Below are positions 8,131 through 16,232 of a stretch of DNA of 64,000 nt, in pieces. The stretch's first letter is position 1; the number at the start of each line of letters is the position of its first letter. The notes below the pieces were generated by a model. The model had not been told where the DNA came from and searched no databases. It was given only the letters and a program-made list of their open reading frames with translations. The stretch is from Sporosarcina luteola (GTDB lineage: Bacteria; Bacillota; Bacilli; Bacillales_A; Planococcaceae), in the NCBI GenBank assembly GCA_014204635.1, contig JACHLS010000011.1, forward strand, positions 1 to 64,000, written 5' to 3'. A program made the position numbers and the translations under genes.

Positions 8131-8841
8131 ATGACTACTGATTTGAATGTATTTCTGGCGTTCGGCGCCGGATTTTTAAGTTTCATTTCACCGTGCGTGC
8201 TGCCGTTATATCCTGCATTTATTTCGTATATTACCGGCATGTCGATCGATGAATTGAAAGGCGATTCCAAACGGATGAGCCGGAATGGGATGTTCCATAC
8301 CATCTTCTTCCTGCTTGGATTTTCGATCGTATTTGTCTTTATTGGTTTCGGCACATCGTTTGTGGGAAGTTTTTTTGCGCAATACAAGGATTTGCTTCGG
8401 CAAGGCGGCGCCATCTTTATCGTGCTGTTCGGTTTGATAGTGGTTGGTTTGGTCAAGCCTGATTTTATGATGAAAGAACGGCGTCTGCAATTCAAAAATA
8501 GACCGGCGGGTTACCTGGGTACGGCCCTGATAGGCCTTGCATTTTCAGCGGGCTGGCAGCCGTGCATGGGGCCCATCATCGGAGCGATCATCGGACTGGC
8601 TGCTGCAAACCCGGGTTCCAGCATGTTGTATATGCTGATGTATGTATTAGGGTTCGCTATCCCGTTTTTCATTTTATCATTTTTCATTACCCGTCTCGGC
8701 TGGATTAAACGGCATAGCAATTTGATGATGAAAATCGGCGGTTATGTTATGATTGCATTCGGATTTTTATTGTTTTTTGATGGAATCACGTATCTTACCA
8801 GCTTGCTGAGCCCGATTTTTGGTGATTTCCAAGGTTTTTGA
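8131..8841 (+). CDS. ccdA: Cytochrome c biogenesis protein CcdA
   Basis: The 236-residue membrane protein carries the two Cys-Pro-type motifs of CcdA: FISPCVLPLYPAF near residue 27 in helix 1, and GWQPCMGPIIGAI near residue 150. These cysteines pass electrons from cytoplasmic thioredoxin to extracytoplasmic thiol-disulfide proteins needed for haem attachment to cytochrome c and for spore maturation. About six helices are visible. ATG 8131 has GGGGAGAGAAGG upstream. It heads a three-gene operon with a thioredoxin-like protein and CcdC, the same neighbourhood as in B. subtilis. Confidence 0.92.
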   Translation: MTTDLNVFLAFGAGFLSFISPCVLPLYPAFISYITGMSIDELKGDSKRMSRNGMFHTIFFLLGFSIVFVFIGFGTSFVGSFFAQYKDLLRQGGAIFIVLFGLIVVGLVKPDFMMKERRLQFKNRPAGYLGTALIGLAFSAGWQPCMGPIIGAIIGLAAANPGSSMLYMLMYVLGFAIPFFILSFFITRLGWIKRHSNLMMKIGGYVMIAFGFLLFFDGITYLTSLLSPIFGDFQGF

Positions 8842-8861
8842 TTGGATGGGAGGACCGGCCG

Positions 8862-9191
8862 ATGAATGAAATCGGATCATATGAAAAATGGATCGACATG
8901 ATAGAAAAAGAACCGCAACTCCTCCTCTTTGTCAAAACGGACCATTGTTCCGTATGTGAGGGGCTCTACCCGCAAGTGGAAGCGCTCGCTGATCGCTTCC
9001 CGTTTCCTTTTTATCAAGTGAATGCGGCACGTGTACCGGAGATGGCCGGGCAATTATCGTTATTTACCGCTCCCGTCGTATTGCTTTATCATCATGGGAA
9101 TGAAACGGCCCGTTTTGCCCGTTTTGTTCAGATGGACGAGCTGACACGCCGCATGCAGGAGCTCGTGGAACGGGGGAAGGAAGATGCTTAA
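8862..9191 (+). CDS. Thioredoxin-fold protein with CSVC motif
   Basis: The 109-residue protein has a thioredoxin-like layout: a beta strand LLLFVKTDHCSVCEG with a CxxC at about residues 29-32, and a cis-Pro region TAPVVLLYHHG. ATG 8862 is preferred over a frame extension to 8838 because GGGAGGA lies 8 bases upstream. It is inserted between ccdA and ccdC, the position held by the CheY-like ccdB gene in B. subtilis, and overlaps ccdC by 8 bp. It has no signal peptide, so it would act in the cytoplasm, possibly as the reductant for CcdA. That role is inferred. Confidence 0.75.
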   Translation: MNEIGSYEKWIDMIEKEPQLLLFVKTDHCSVCEGLYPQVEALADRFPFPFYQVNAARVPEMAGQLSLFTAPVVLLYHHGNETARFARFVQMDELTRRMQELVERGKEDA

Positions 9192-9705
9192 GCTTCAAGA
9201 GTGGATTGACTATGTATTTACAACGATTCCGTCGGTTTATCTGATTGTTGGATCGACGGTCATCTTTCTCTTTATGGGAACAATGGCTTTTATCGTTCGG
9301 ACCAAAGCGGCCAAACGACCGATTTCGGCCAAACGTATTATACTTCCACCGCTCTTCATGTCAACGGGTGCTTTCATGTTCTTATTTGAAGAATTCCGTG
9401 TGCCGTTTCCGCAGGTGATGGAAGCCGTAGGAGTCGGCTTGTTGTTTTCACTTATTTTGATCAAAACGACGAATTTTGAGAAGAGAGATGGATTGTTGTA
9501 TGTCAAGAAGTCAAAAGCATTTATTGTCATCCTTTTAAGTCTTCTCGTCATCCGTCTCATTGCCAAGCTTATATTAAGCAGTTCCATTGATGTGGGCGAA
9601 CTCGGGGGCATGTTTTTCCTGTTGGCGTTTGCCATGATCCTTCCTTGGCGCATCGGCATGCTGATCAAATATATCAAGATTCGAAACCGGACAGCGGATG
9701 TATGA
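9184..9705 (+). CDS. ccdC: CcdC-family membrane protein
   Basis: The 173-residue protein has four to five membrane helices and the layout of the CcdC (YneJ) family: PSVYLIVGSTVIFLFMG, then KAAKRPISAKRIILPPLFMS, then helices around FVIL-type segments and GMFFLLAFAMILPW. CcdC is encoded beside CcdA in Bacillus. Its exact role is not established and it was reported to be dispensable for cytochrome c synthesis. The start overlaps the thioredoxin-like gene by 8 bp, which indicates coupling. Confidence 0.85.
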   Translation: MLKLQEWIDYVFTTIPSVYLIVGSTVIFLFMGTMAFIVRTKAAKRPISAKRIILPPLFMSTGAFMFLFEEFRVPFPQVMEAVGVGLLFSLILIKTTNFEKRDGLLYVKKSKAFIVILLSLLVIRLIAKLILSSSIDVGELGGMFFLLAFAMILPWRIGMLIKYIKIRNRTADV

Positions 9706-9731
9706 TCTGAACTGCTGCATACGGAGAATCA

Positions 9732-9765
9732 AAAATCGTCCCTAGCCGTAACGGGACGATTTTTG
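9732..9765 (+). terminator. Rho-independent terminator of the ccd operon
   Basis: AAAATCGTCCC pairs with GGGACGATTTT around a short loop and is followed by T residues. The A/T-rich arms could also act in the opposite direction. The following stretch to 9980 contains no gene I can support. Confidence 0.8.
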
Positions 9766-9980
9766 TTAGTTGTGGATCAAGGAGATTTCATCGGTGAATT
9801 GAGAGAGAGAAAGTTTCCTCATGGTTTTCATTGTCGGCATTGTGGAAATACATCAATGGTCCGTTGCGGGAAGCGAGTGATTTGACCAATTTCCCTATGT
9901 ATCGTTCGAAAAAGACAGATAAATGGATTCCATTTATAGAGTGTATGTTGAATGGTCTATCGCTTTGTGAAACAGCTCTG

Positions 9981-10484
9981 TTATTTACCATCTATATGTT
10001 TAATAGCATGCACTGAATTATCCTGAATGATGCCTGTTTCTACAAAACCAAATGAAGCATATAATTCTTTAGCTATGACATTACTTTTATGATAAAAGAG
10101 GTCTACATTTTCTGCTTCCCCATAAGGCATAGTTTCAATATCTGACAACATTTTTTCAAAGGCTAGTTTGCCATATCCTTTTCCTTGGTAACTCTTATCA
10201 ATCATAAAATGCCAAATGAAATAGGTCTTCTTCCCGTAAAATACTTCATTTTGAAATGATTCATGATCCGTCGTATCATAAATATACATCAAAAATCCAA
10301 CCATCGTATCATTCGCATAAATAGCTAATGGAGAAGCTGGTATACCATCTGTGTTCAACATATGAGCGTCTGCGAAGCATCGAAGGTTAGTCGTATTTAA
10401 TATAAATTCTTTCTGGTTGTCTTCAACATCAAGCGCTATTACTTCATCTATGTTATCCCCGTTTATGTTTCGAAATTCAATCAT
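9981..10484 (-). CDS. GNAT N-acetyltransferase (BltD-like)
   Basis: The 167-residue protein is a GNAT acetyltransferase. The acetyl-CoA pyrophosphate loop is seen in FMIDKSYQGKGYGKLAFEKM (Q-x-x-G-x-G), and the usual C-terminal strand is KELYASFGFVETG. The N-terminus MIEFRNINGDNIDEVIALDV resembles spermine/spermidine acetyltransferases of the BltD type, but substrate assignment is tentative. The start at 10484 is chosen because GGAGAGGAG precedes it. The frame extends upstream to 10568 without a better site. A related GNAT gene is at 49212. The gap 10569-10842 holds nothing I can support. Confidence 0.75.
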   Translation of the reverse strand: MIEFRNINGDNIDEVIALDVEDNQKEFILNTTNLRCFADAHMLNTDGIPASPLAIYANDTMVGFLMYIYDTTDHESFQNEVFYGKKTYFIWHFMIDKSYQGKGYGKLAFEKMLSDIETMPYGEAENVDLFYHKSNVIAKELYASFGFVETGIIQDNSVHAIKHIDGK

Positions 10485-10842
10485 CTTTTTATCTCCTCTC
10501 CAAAGACCATACACATCCACACATGGCCTAAAAAATATTTTCCCTTGTATTTCTAATCCTTGTTCCACAACTTACTTTCCCCCTGAGTTGGTTTAAGCTA
10601 AATCCATAACCTCTTAAGTAATTCTACTTAGAAAACCAAAGTCCTCTTTATTGAGAATATTCCTTTATTCAACTAATCTGCCTTGTTAGTTTAAGTGTAA
10701 ACCTTCACAAACTCGTGCTGATTTCAACATAAATATCCAGCTGTGGCGAATTTATTTTTAATCAGATGTAGGGTTCGTGTCATCTACATTTCACTTGAAA
10801 TCAACCTTTACCTTTGAATAGGGCTTTGTTTAAAAATGAAGA

Positions 10843-10895
10843 ACAAAAAAGAGGCTGTCCAATACGTCAGTATTTGACTTTTTGGACAGCCTCTT
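10843..10895 (-). terminator. Rho-independent terminator of yneK-like gene
   Basis: On the minus strand AAGAGGCTGTCCAA pairs with TTGGACAGCCTCTT across a 19-base loop and is followed by TTTTTTGTTC. Confidence 0.85.
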
Positions 10896-10899
10896 CCGC

Positions 10900-11325
10900 T
10901 TATTCGAATAAGTGCTCATACGGTTTCATATCCACATCCATGGATGTCAATTTCTTAATCAAGAATTTATGATCTCGCTTTGGAGTTGCCACAATATATC
11001 CCCTGATAATATGGTCAAAATCAATTGTCCTTGCACGGTCTTCCAAAGCAATCTGTCCGATTTTGGAAGCGATCTTCTGTTTGGCCACGTCCCGGAACAG
11101 TTCTGGAACAGGAGTGACAAGCTCATTGAGGAGCTTCTTGGCATCCTCGTTCCAAAGATGAAGGGATTCATTTACATAATGCTCTTCCCAATCAAGCGTC
11201 GACTTGCCGTCCGCTTTTGGAAATACCTTCAAAAATTTACGGAACATGAAGTAGCCGCCGATGCCAAATAATCCGACTAGGACGATACACCAGAATACGA
11301 TGAACCACACAAACCAATCCTGCAA
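10900..11325 (-). CDS. yneK: YneK-like DUF2621 membrane protein
   Basis: The 141-residue protein starts with one long hydrophobic helix (WFVWFIVFWCIVLVGLFGIG), followed by a soluble domain (LDWEEHYVNESLHLW, TPVPELFRDVAKQKI, ending VDMKPYEHLFE). This matches the DUF2621 family represented by B. subtilis yneK, which also lies beside the ccd genes. Function is unknown. It runs opposite to the ccd operon and has its own terminator. The conserved position supports the assignment. Confidence 0.8.
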   Translation of the reverse strand: MQDWFVWFIVFWCIVLVGLFGIGGYFMFRKFLKVFPKADGKSTLDWEEHYVNESLHLWNEDAKKLLNELVTPVPELFRDVAKQKIASKIGQIALEDRARTIDFDHIIRGYIVATPKRDHKFLIKKLTSMDVDMKPYEHLFE

Positions 11326-11442
11326 TTGTCTTCACCTCTTCCTCACTTATCCCATTATAAAAGGAATTAAAAAAAATTTCATTAACAATGTATCCTTTTC
11401 TCCCTCTTCTTTCTATATAGCAGGTGAAAGGAGGTGGAGCAC

Positions 11443-11661
11443 ATGGCAACAATGGAATTCAGAGGCGCCATCGGGAAGGTATACTTTGATGGAGGATTAA
11501 CGGAGGACGGCAAGTTGATTCGGCAGGCCAAGACCTACCGCAATATTGCCAGAGGAATCGATGCGGCCAATCTGTATGAGGCGCTTGCTCAACTGGCGCA
11601 ATTCTCCGGACGCCCGGTTGTAGGGATGGAGAAAGTCGAAACATCAGAAGTCGTCAATTAA
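11443..11661 (+). CDS. DUF1659 family protein
   Basis: The 72-residue protein (TMEFRGAIGKVYFDGGLTED, then RNIARGIDAANLYEALAQLA) fits the small DUF1659 family of Bacillales. ATG 11443 is preferred because AAAGGAGG is 8 bases upstream. The in-frame GTG at 11434 overlaps that box. In many Bacillales DUF1659, DUF2922 and YvrJ-like genes occur together, exactly as here. None of the three has a known function. Confidence 0.75.
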   Translation: MATMEFRGAIGKVYFDGGLTEDGKLIRQAKTYRNIARGIDAANLYEALAQLAQFSGRPVVGMEKVETSEVVN

Positions 11662-11683
11662 ATTGGAAAGGAGAGGATGAAAA

Positions 11684-11902
11684 ATGACTAGGACATTGCA
11701 ACTGACGTTTGAAACTGCAGCAGGGAAAACGACGATGCTGACGGTGGATGAGCCAAGAAGTGATATTACTTCCGAGCAAATCCAAGCTGCGATGCAGCAA
11801 ATTATTGCATCCGGCGCATTTGAAGTCGATGGCTTCCCGTTGTCCGCACCGAAAAGTGCGCGCATTGTCGAAAGAACCGTCACCGAATTCATTGCCGGAT
11901 AA
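11684..11902 (+). CDS. DUF2922 family protein
   Basis: The 72-residue protein (TLQLTFETAAGKTTMLTVDE, ending ARIVERTVTEFIAG) has the beta-strand then helix then strand pattern of DUF2922 and follows the DUF1659 gene by 22 bp behind GGAAAGGAG. Function is unknown. A terminator separates it from the YvrJ-like gene. Confidence 0.75.
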   Translation: MTRTLQLTFETAAGKTTMLTVDEPRSDITSEQIQAAMQQIIASGAFEVDGFPLSAPKSARIVERTVTEFIAG

Positions 11903-11916
11903 CACACAGCAGTCAG

Positions 11917-11944
11917 CCCGCCAGTCTCATGCTGGCGGGTTTTC
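11917..11944 (+). terminator. Rho-independent terminator after DUF2922
   Basis: CCCGCCAG pairs with CTGGCGGG across TCTCATG and is followed by TTTT. The short T run suggests partial read-through into the YvrJ-like gene. Confidence 0.8.
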
Positions 11945-11970
11945 AACTTTAAAAAAGGAGGGCATGATCA

Positions 11971-12099
11971 ATGGAAACTTGGTTGCATTTCATACAAGAG
12001 ATCGGATTCCCGGTATTCGTATCGTTTTATCTATTGCATCGTCTTGAGATGAAATTGGAAGCGATCCACGATGTGCTCGTCACATTAAAGGTGAAGTGA
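11971..12099 (+). CDS. YvrJ-family small protein, 42 aa
   Basis: The 42-residue product METWLHFIQEIGFPVFVSFY followed by LLHRLEMKLEAIHDVL has the one-helix membrane anchor plus amphipathic tail of YvrJ proteins. ATG 11971 has AAAGGAGGG upstream. It completes a DUF1659-DUF2922-YvrJ trio. It may be a small membrane-bound accessory of the two upstream proteins, but no function is established. Confidence 0.75.
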   Translation: METWLHFIQEIGFPVFVSFYLLHRLEMKLEAIHDVLVTLKVK

Positions 12100-12147
12100 A
12101 CTTCACAAAAACGTCAATTTTTCGCCATAGAAGCACTTTCGCCAACC

Positions 12148-12176
12148 TTGTTTGAATATTTATCTTCATCTATGAT
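12148..12176 (+). promoter_or_regulatory. Sigma-A-type promoter of the SCO1 gene
   Basis: TTGTTT at 12148-12153 and TATGAT at 12171-12176 are separated by 17 bp, 31 bp before the start codon. Confidence 0.55.
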
Positions 12177-12207
12177 AAAGTTATAAAGAATGTGAAGGAG
12201 TCTCGAT

Positions 12208-12801
12208 ATGCTTAAAAAAGTATTATTTTTTGCAATGTTGACCGGCTTGCTTTTTATTGCGGCATGCTCAGGCGGTTTCAAGCCGGATCATGAATATTCG
12301 ATCAAATCATTCGAATACACGAATCAAGATGAAGAAAAAGTATCATTGGATGATTTGAAAGGTGAAGTCTGGCTCGCCCAATTTGTATTTACGAATTGCA
12401 CCACCGTTTGTCCTCCAATGATGACGAACATGGCAGAAATACAGGGGAAATTGAAAAAAGAGGGAGTAGAGGATTACAAAATTGTGTCGTTCAGTGTTGA
12501 TCCTGATTATGATACACCTGAACGATTAAAGGATTACTTGGGATTGTTCGAAATACCGGACCCAAGCAAATGGATCATGCTGACAGGATACAAATTGAGT
12601 GAGATTAATAAGCTGTCGGTCGATTCCTTTAAAATGCCGGTGTTTGATGATCCGAATTCGAACCAAGTTATACACGGTTCCAGATTTGGACTTGTCAATC
12701 AGGATGGGAAAGTAGTCAAGACCTATTCAGGGAAAGATGATGTACCATATGACCAAATCGTCAAAGATGTGAAAGCGCTCATTAAACAAGGGGCTGAATA
12801 A
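12208..12801 (+). CDS. SCO1/SenC family copper-binding lipoprotein
   Basis: The 197-residue protein has a lipoprotein signal peptide (LLFIAACSGG, lipobox Cys near residue 20) and the SCO1 redox motif FTNCTTVCPPM (CxxxCP). The conserved metal-binding His is in VIHGSRFGLV near the C-terminus. SCO1 proteins deliver copper to the CuA site of cytochrome c oxidase outside the membrane. B. subtilis has one such protein, YpmQ. It forms an operon with the following transglycosylase gene (17 bp apart) and lies near the cytochrome c maturation genes. Confidence 0.9.
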   Translation: MLKKVLFFAMLTGLLFIAACSGGFKPDHEYSIKSFEYTNQDEEKVSLDDLKGEVWLAQFVFTNCTTVCPPMMTNMAEIQGKLKKEGVEDYKIVSFSVDPDYDTPERLKDYLGLFEIPDPSKWIMLTGYKLSEINKLSVDSFKMPVFDDPNSNQVIHGSRFGLVNQDGKVVKTYSGKDDVPYDQIVKDVKALIKQGAE

Positions 12802-12818
12802 GCGGAAAGGGTGAGAGA

Positions 12819-13517
12819 GTGAAGAAAAAGCGAAAGCCGAATAAAGGATTATCCATAAAGACGAAAGCGATTTTGATCATCCTTCTCGTCCCAGTGGCTG
12901 TCACTCTATTCACTCTCACAGCGATTATTTGGACGGGCATTCAAAATCCGGAGCTCATCCGCAAGTCCGCAAGTGGATTGAAGGATTTCTCAGACCGGCA
13001 TACTGCTACGGTCATTCCGGAGGAGTATATTCCGATTTACAAAGCAGCTGCAGAAGAATATGGCATTCCATGGACGCTGCTGGCCGCGCATCATCGGGTG
13101 GAAACACGCTTTTCCACAATGGCTACCTTGGTGTCTCCAGCTGGTGCGGAAGGCCATATGCAGTTCATGCCCTGCACTTTTGTCGGTTGGGGATACCCCG
13201 GCTGTGAAGGACTAGGCAAGGGGAATATTCCGGAAGAAGATAAAACCAATCCGGCTGTGATCAAGAAATATGGCGGGTATGGGGTGGATGCGAATGGGGA
13301 TGGCATTGCCGACCCGTTTGACATTGAAGATGCCATTTTCAGTGCGGCGAATTATTTGGCGAAAAGTGGAGCTGCAGACGGGGATATTGAAAAAGCAATT
13401 TTCCACTATAACCACAGTGATAAATATGTGGAAGATGTACTTTGGTTTTTCAATGAATTCGAATCGCAGCGACTTGCCAAAGCAGATGACCCGAATGAAC
13501 AATCCAATGACAAGTAG
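12819..13517 (+). CDS. Membrane-anchored lytic transglycosylase-like protein
   Basis: The 232-residue protein has an N-terminal membrane helix (AILIILLVPVAVTLFTLTAI) and an extracellular lysozyme-like domain. YIPIYKAAAEEYGIPWTLLA precedes the segment HHRVETRFS containing the likely catalytic Glu near residue 99. GHMQFMPCTFVGWGYPG is the usual 'GxMQFMP' of SLT-fold transglycosylases. A D/N-rich stretch (GVDANGDGIADPFD) resembles the calcium-binding loop of CwlT- and YddH-type enzymes. It probably cleaves peptidoglycan glycan strands. Start is GTG 12819 behind GGAAAGGGTGAGAG. Confidence 0.82.
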   Translation: MKKKRKPNKGLSIKTKAILIILLVPVAVTLFTLTAIIWTGIQNPELIRKSASGLKDFSDRHTATVIPEEYIPIYKAAAEEYGIPWTLLAAHHRVETRFSTMATLVSPAGAEGHMQFMPCTFVGWGYPGCEGLGKGNIPEEDKTNPAVIKKYGGYGVDANGDGIADPFDIEDAIFSAANYLAKSGAADGDIEKAIFHYNHSDKYVEDVLWFFNEFESQRLAKADDPNEQSNDK

Positions 13518-13549
13518 GAGCGATGCCTTTCAGGGCAGGCTCCTTTTTT
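13517..13549 (+). terminator. Rho-independent terminator
   Basis: AGGAGC pairs with GGCTCCT around an internal small hairpin and is followed by TTTTTT. Confidence 0.75.
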
Positions 13550-13555
13550 ACTGCA

Positions 13556-13589
13556 GACAAAACCCGCTGTCCGAAGTGGACAGCGGGTT
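13556..13589 (-). terminator. Rho-independent terminator of the GlsB/YeaQ-like gene
   Basis: On the minus strand GAACCCGCTGTCC pairs with GGACAGCGGGTT across a 5-base loop and is followed by TTTTGT. Confidence 0.8.
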
Positions 13590-13607
13590 CAATCATGCAG
13601 TTTAGCA

Positions 13608-13871
13608 TTACGATGCTCTACGCATGGATTTCATAATGAGGCTCACAATAAACACCAAGATGATCGCACCTAGCAGGGCCGGCAAGATATAGAAATCAGA
13701 TACTTTTGGACCCCAGTCTCCTAACAGCATGCCACCGACCCAAGCACCGATGATACCAGCAATAATGTTACCAATGATACCTCCTGGAATGTCTTTTCCT
13801 AGGATAAGGCCAGCAAGCCAACCGATTACGCCTCCGATAATTAAAAACCAAATAAAGCTCATGTTATCCAT
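13608..13871 (-). CDS. GlsB/YeaQ/YmgE family small membrane protein
   Basis: The 87-residue protein has three hydrophobic, glycine-rich helices (FLIIGGVIGWLAGLILG, GIIGNIIAGIIGAWVGGMLLG, ILPALLGAIILVFIVSLIM). This is the pattern of the GlsB/YeaQ family, once called transglycosylase-associated proteins and linked to stress response. AAAAGGAG precedes the ATG at 13871. Monocistronic. Confidence 0.82.
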   Translation of the reverse strand: MDNMSFIWFLIIGGVIGWLAGLILGKDIPGGIIGNIIAGIIGAWVGGMLLGDWGPKVSDFYILPALLGAIILVFIVSLIMKSMRRAS

Positions 13872-14055
13872 CTCCTTTTTAATAATTATGATTGCCTCTG
13901 TAGTATTTGTAATATCCGTTATTTCGATACGTCAAACATCTGACGCAAAAAAAAGTTGACAGCAAAAGTAAAATAAAGGCACGAAACCTGTCGCTTCAAT
14001 GGTTGATTAGATTTTCTAATCAAATTGGTGAATCCGAGTGCAGGAGGTACATCTT

Positions 14056-14664
14056 GTGAAGCCGATTTTGTTTTGGACTTATGGAATGATCTTCTTATTC
14101 ATGGCGGTGCTTGTCTCTTCGTCAGTATCCGATCCAGTGGATGCGGCGATCATTCTGTGGGCAGAGAGGCAGCGAACAAACGCCGCAGATCATTTTTTTA
14201 GGATGATGACGACAGTTGGTTCCATAAAAGTGCTGTTGCCGGTTGCTTTAGGTACAGCCATTATGGCTATGGTTTGCAAAAAATGGATGGATGGCCTTTT
14301 TATTATGATCGTCTTCTGGGGATCAAGAGCAATCAATCATTTACTTAAATTGCTGTTTCACAGGGAGCGGCCTTCCTATCATCGCCTATTCAGCGAAAGT
14401 GGTTTCAGTTTTCCAAGTGGTCATGCCATGAACTCGACAATTTTTCTGGGGTTTTTATGTTACTTGGCGATCCGCACCTTCCAGCTCCGGAGTGCGCTGC
14501 GCGCATGGATGTGGTTTGTCTTTAGCATTGTCATTAGTCTGATTGCCGGCAGCAGAGTGTACGCAGGTGTTCATTTTCCGACTGATATCGTAGCAGGAAT
14601 AAGCGGAGGAGCAGTTATCCTATCCATTTTTATTTGCCTTCACCAAAGAGTTTCGCATCAATAG
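14056..14664 (+). CDS. PAP2-family membrane phosphatase
   Basis: The 202-residue membrane protein shows all three PAP2 motifs: KLLFHRERP (KxxxxxxRP), PSGHA, and SRVYAGVHFPTD (SRxxxxxHxxxD). Such enzymes dephosphorylate lipid phosphates such as undecaprenyl pyrophosphate or phosphatidylglycerol phosphate. The exact substrate is unknown. The start is taken as GTG 14056, 8 bases after AGGAGG (14042-14047). The frame also extends to a GTG at 14038. Monocistronic. Confidence 0.88.
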   Translation: MKPILFWTYGMIFLFMAVLVSSSVSDPVDAAIILWAERQRTNAADHFFRMMTTVGSIKVLLPVALGTAIMAMVCKKWMDGLFIMIVFWGSRAINHLLKLLFHRERPSYHRLFSESGFSFPSGHAMNSTIFLGFLCYLAIRTFQLRSALRAWMWFVFSIVISLIAGSRVYAGVHFPTDIVAGISGGAVILSIFICLHQRVSHQ

Positions 14665-14726
14665 GAATCAATGGCAGTTCATTTGACATACTAGGATGGA
14701 CAATCTAAAAAAGGATGGGATGCATC

Positions 14727-15332
14727 ATGTCGATGAATTGGTTTGATCGTGTAAGTGAGGAACTGCAAGACCACTTGGAATCAATTTGTGATCAATATGG
14801 AGAAGTCGGGCAGATGACAATTGTCAGAGCAGCAAAGCATCCCAGAATAGAATTCTTTCTAGAGACCGACGAGGACTTGCGCGAATACTTCTTTACTGTC
14901 CATTATGATCCGCATAATGAGGAATTTTATATTTCGACAGTGGATTTTGATTATGATCAATTGTCGAAAGTGATTCTTCCCGACATTGAAGATATCATTG
15001 AAGAAGTCCATGAACATTTCCATTCATTTCTAGAAGACAATGAGGACTGGGAATTGGATATGGAGGATGAGGATTTAGAGGAAATCGAAGTCGAATGGAA
15101 AACAGGCGAAGTTGTTGCCTATACGAACGAAGACGATGTAGAAGTACTGTATCAATTCGGGCTTATTGAGGAAACTGGCGACGGGATTTTAAGGCGCGTC
15201 AACCGTTTCGAAACGACTGACCTCGACTTATTGGAAGACGAATCCTATTTTATATTCAGTAAAGAAGAGGCGGTTACCATCATCTCGCTTATCGCATCCA
15301 ACATGGATTCGCTTAAAAAATTTGATTTATAA
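14727..15332 (+). CDS. Hypothetical acidic protein
   Basis: The 201-residue soluble protein is strongly acidic. A central stretch is rich in Asp and Glu (EDNEDWELDMEDEDLEEIEV), preceded by HEHFHSF. It has no signal peptide or membrane helix and I recognise no family. The start is uncertain: ATG 14715, 14727 and 14733 are in frame behind AAAAAAGGA at 14707-14715, and 14727 gives the best spacing. It ends at a clear terminator and appears monocistronic. Confidence 0.7.
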   Translation: MSMNWFDRVSEELQDHLESICDQYGEVGQMTIVRAAKHPRIEFFLETDEDLREYFFTVHYDPHNEEFYISTVDFDYDQLSKVILPDIEDIIEEVHEHFHSFLEDNEDWELDMEDEDLEEIEVEWKTGEVVAYTNEDDVEVLYQFGLIEETGDGILRRVNRFETTDLDLLEDESYFIFSKEEAVTIISLIASNMDSLKKFDL

Positions 15333-15336
15333 CATC

Positions 15337-15384
15337 AAGCTGGGGTGGAGGTTCCTTTGGAGAATCCCACCCCGGCTTTATTAA
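15337..15384 (+). terminator. Rho-independent terminator
   Basis: AAGCTGGGGTGG pairs with CCACCCCGGCTT across an 18-base loop and is followed by TATT. Confidence 0.75.
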
Positions 15385-15413
15385 AATGCATGATGGAAAA
15401 GTTCCTAGAAAGA

Positions 15414-15956
15414 TTAGCGGACAATAGCTCCAAGTGTATTTCTGAAATGCCGTAAGGCCCACTCATGTCCCGCCGCATCAAAGCTGGCGACCCCATTGGC
15501 ATGTATCACAATTTGATAGCCTAGATTATACGCATCGACCGCCGTATGCAAAATACAAATGTCTGTACACACTCCGACAAGATGGACTTCCGTTATGCCG
15601 CGTGAACGCAACTGAAGGTCCAGGTCAGTTCCGGCGAACGCGCTATACCGAGTCTTGTCCATCCAACTGATGGCTTCTTTATGCTTGTCATACAACTCCA
15701 TCAATTTGCCATATGGATTCCTTCCGGCCGTTCCTCTAATATTATGCGGAGGAAATAGCTTAGCTTCCGGATGGTAGGGGTCATCTTGATCATGCACATC
15801 CACAGACATGACGATATAATCACCTTTGTTTAAAAAGGATGCCGTCAAATCTGTAATATAATCTTCTAAGTCAATACCAGGCTGTCCACATGTCAATGCT
15901 CCATTTAATGCCACAAAATCATTTGTATAATCAATTACAAGCAATGCTTTTTTCAC
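15414..15956 (-). CDS. pncA: Nicotinamidase / pyrazinamidase
   Basis: The 180-residue enzyme hydrolyses nicotinamide to nicotinate in NAD salvage. The catalytic triad of the isochorismatase-like fold is visible: Asp in VIDYTNDFV near residue 9, Lys in MDKTRYSAF near residue 97, and Cys in VCTDICILHTAVDAY near residue 131. Metal ligands lie in DVHDQDDPYHPEAKLFPPH. The sequence follows B. subtilis PncA throughout. Start GTG 15956 is chosen because AAAGGGGAG lies 7 bases upstream and the length (180 versus 183) then matches. The frame extends to 16016 without support. Confidence 0.9.
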   Translation of the reverse strand: MKKALLVIDYTNDFVALNGALTCGQPGIDLEDYITDLTASFLNKGDYIVMSVDVHDQDDPYHPEAKLFPPHNIRGTAGRNPYGKLMELYDKHKEAISWMDKTRYSAFAGTDLDLQLRSRGITEVHLVGVCTDICILHTAVDAYNLGYQIVIHANGVASFDAAGHEWALRHFRNTLGAIVR

Positions 15957-16029
15957 TACGTTCTCCCCTTTAAGTGTCTTTACATCTATCATGCCACACT
16001 TAGTGTAAGATTTCACTATCTAAAAGCCA

Positions 16030-16057
16030 TTTCACCGATAGGTATATCGGGTATAAT
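16030..16057 (+). promoter_or_regulatory. Inverted repeat over a promoter upstream of aconitase
   Basis: CCGATA at 16035-16040 and TATCGG at 16045-16050 form a 6-bp inverted repeat with a 4-bp spacer. It lies between a TTTCAC (16030-16035) and a TATAAT (16052-16057) 16 bp apart. It sits in the divergent gap between pncA and the aconitase gene, 180 bp from the latter, so it may serve either. I could not identify a clear CcpC site (ATAA-N7-TTAT). Confidence 0.3.
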
Positions 16058-16232
16058 AAATAAATAGTCATTTTAAAATAAATTGATCATAACAGAAAAT
16101 CAGTCATCACTTTTTCTTATGGAAGACTATAATTTTAAAGTATTTTACTTATGAACGTTGCTATATTATGATGGAGTAGAGAAAAGATGCTCGTTTACGG
16201 CCTTTTCAGTAGATAAAGGGAGGAATTCACCA

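Noticed and set aside
9831-10016. Plus-strand frame of 61 codons next to the GNAT gene
   Set aside because: It starts at a TTG without a ribosome binding site and overlaps the C-terminus of the better supported GNAT gene on the other strand. It could be a remnant but cannot be supported.
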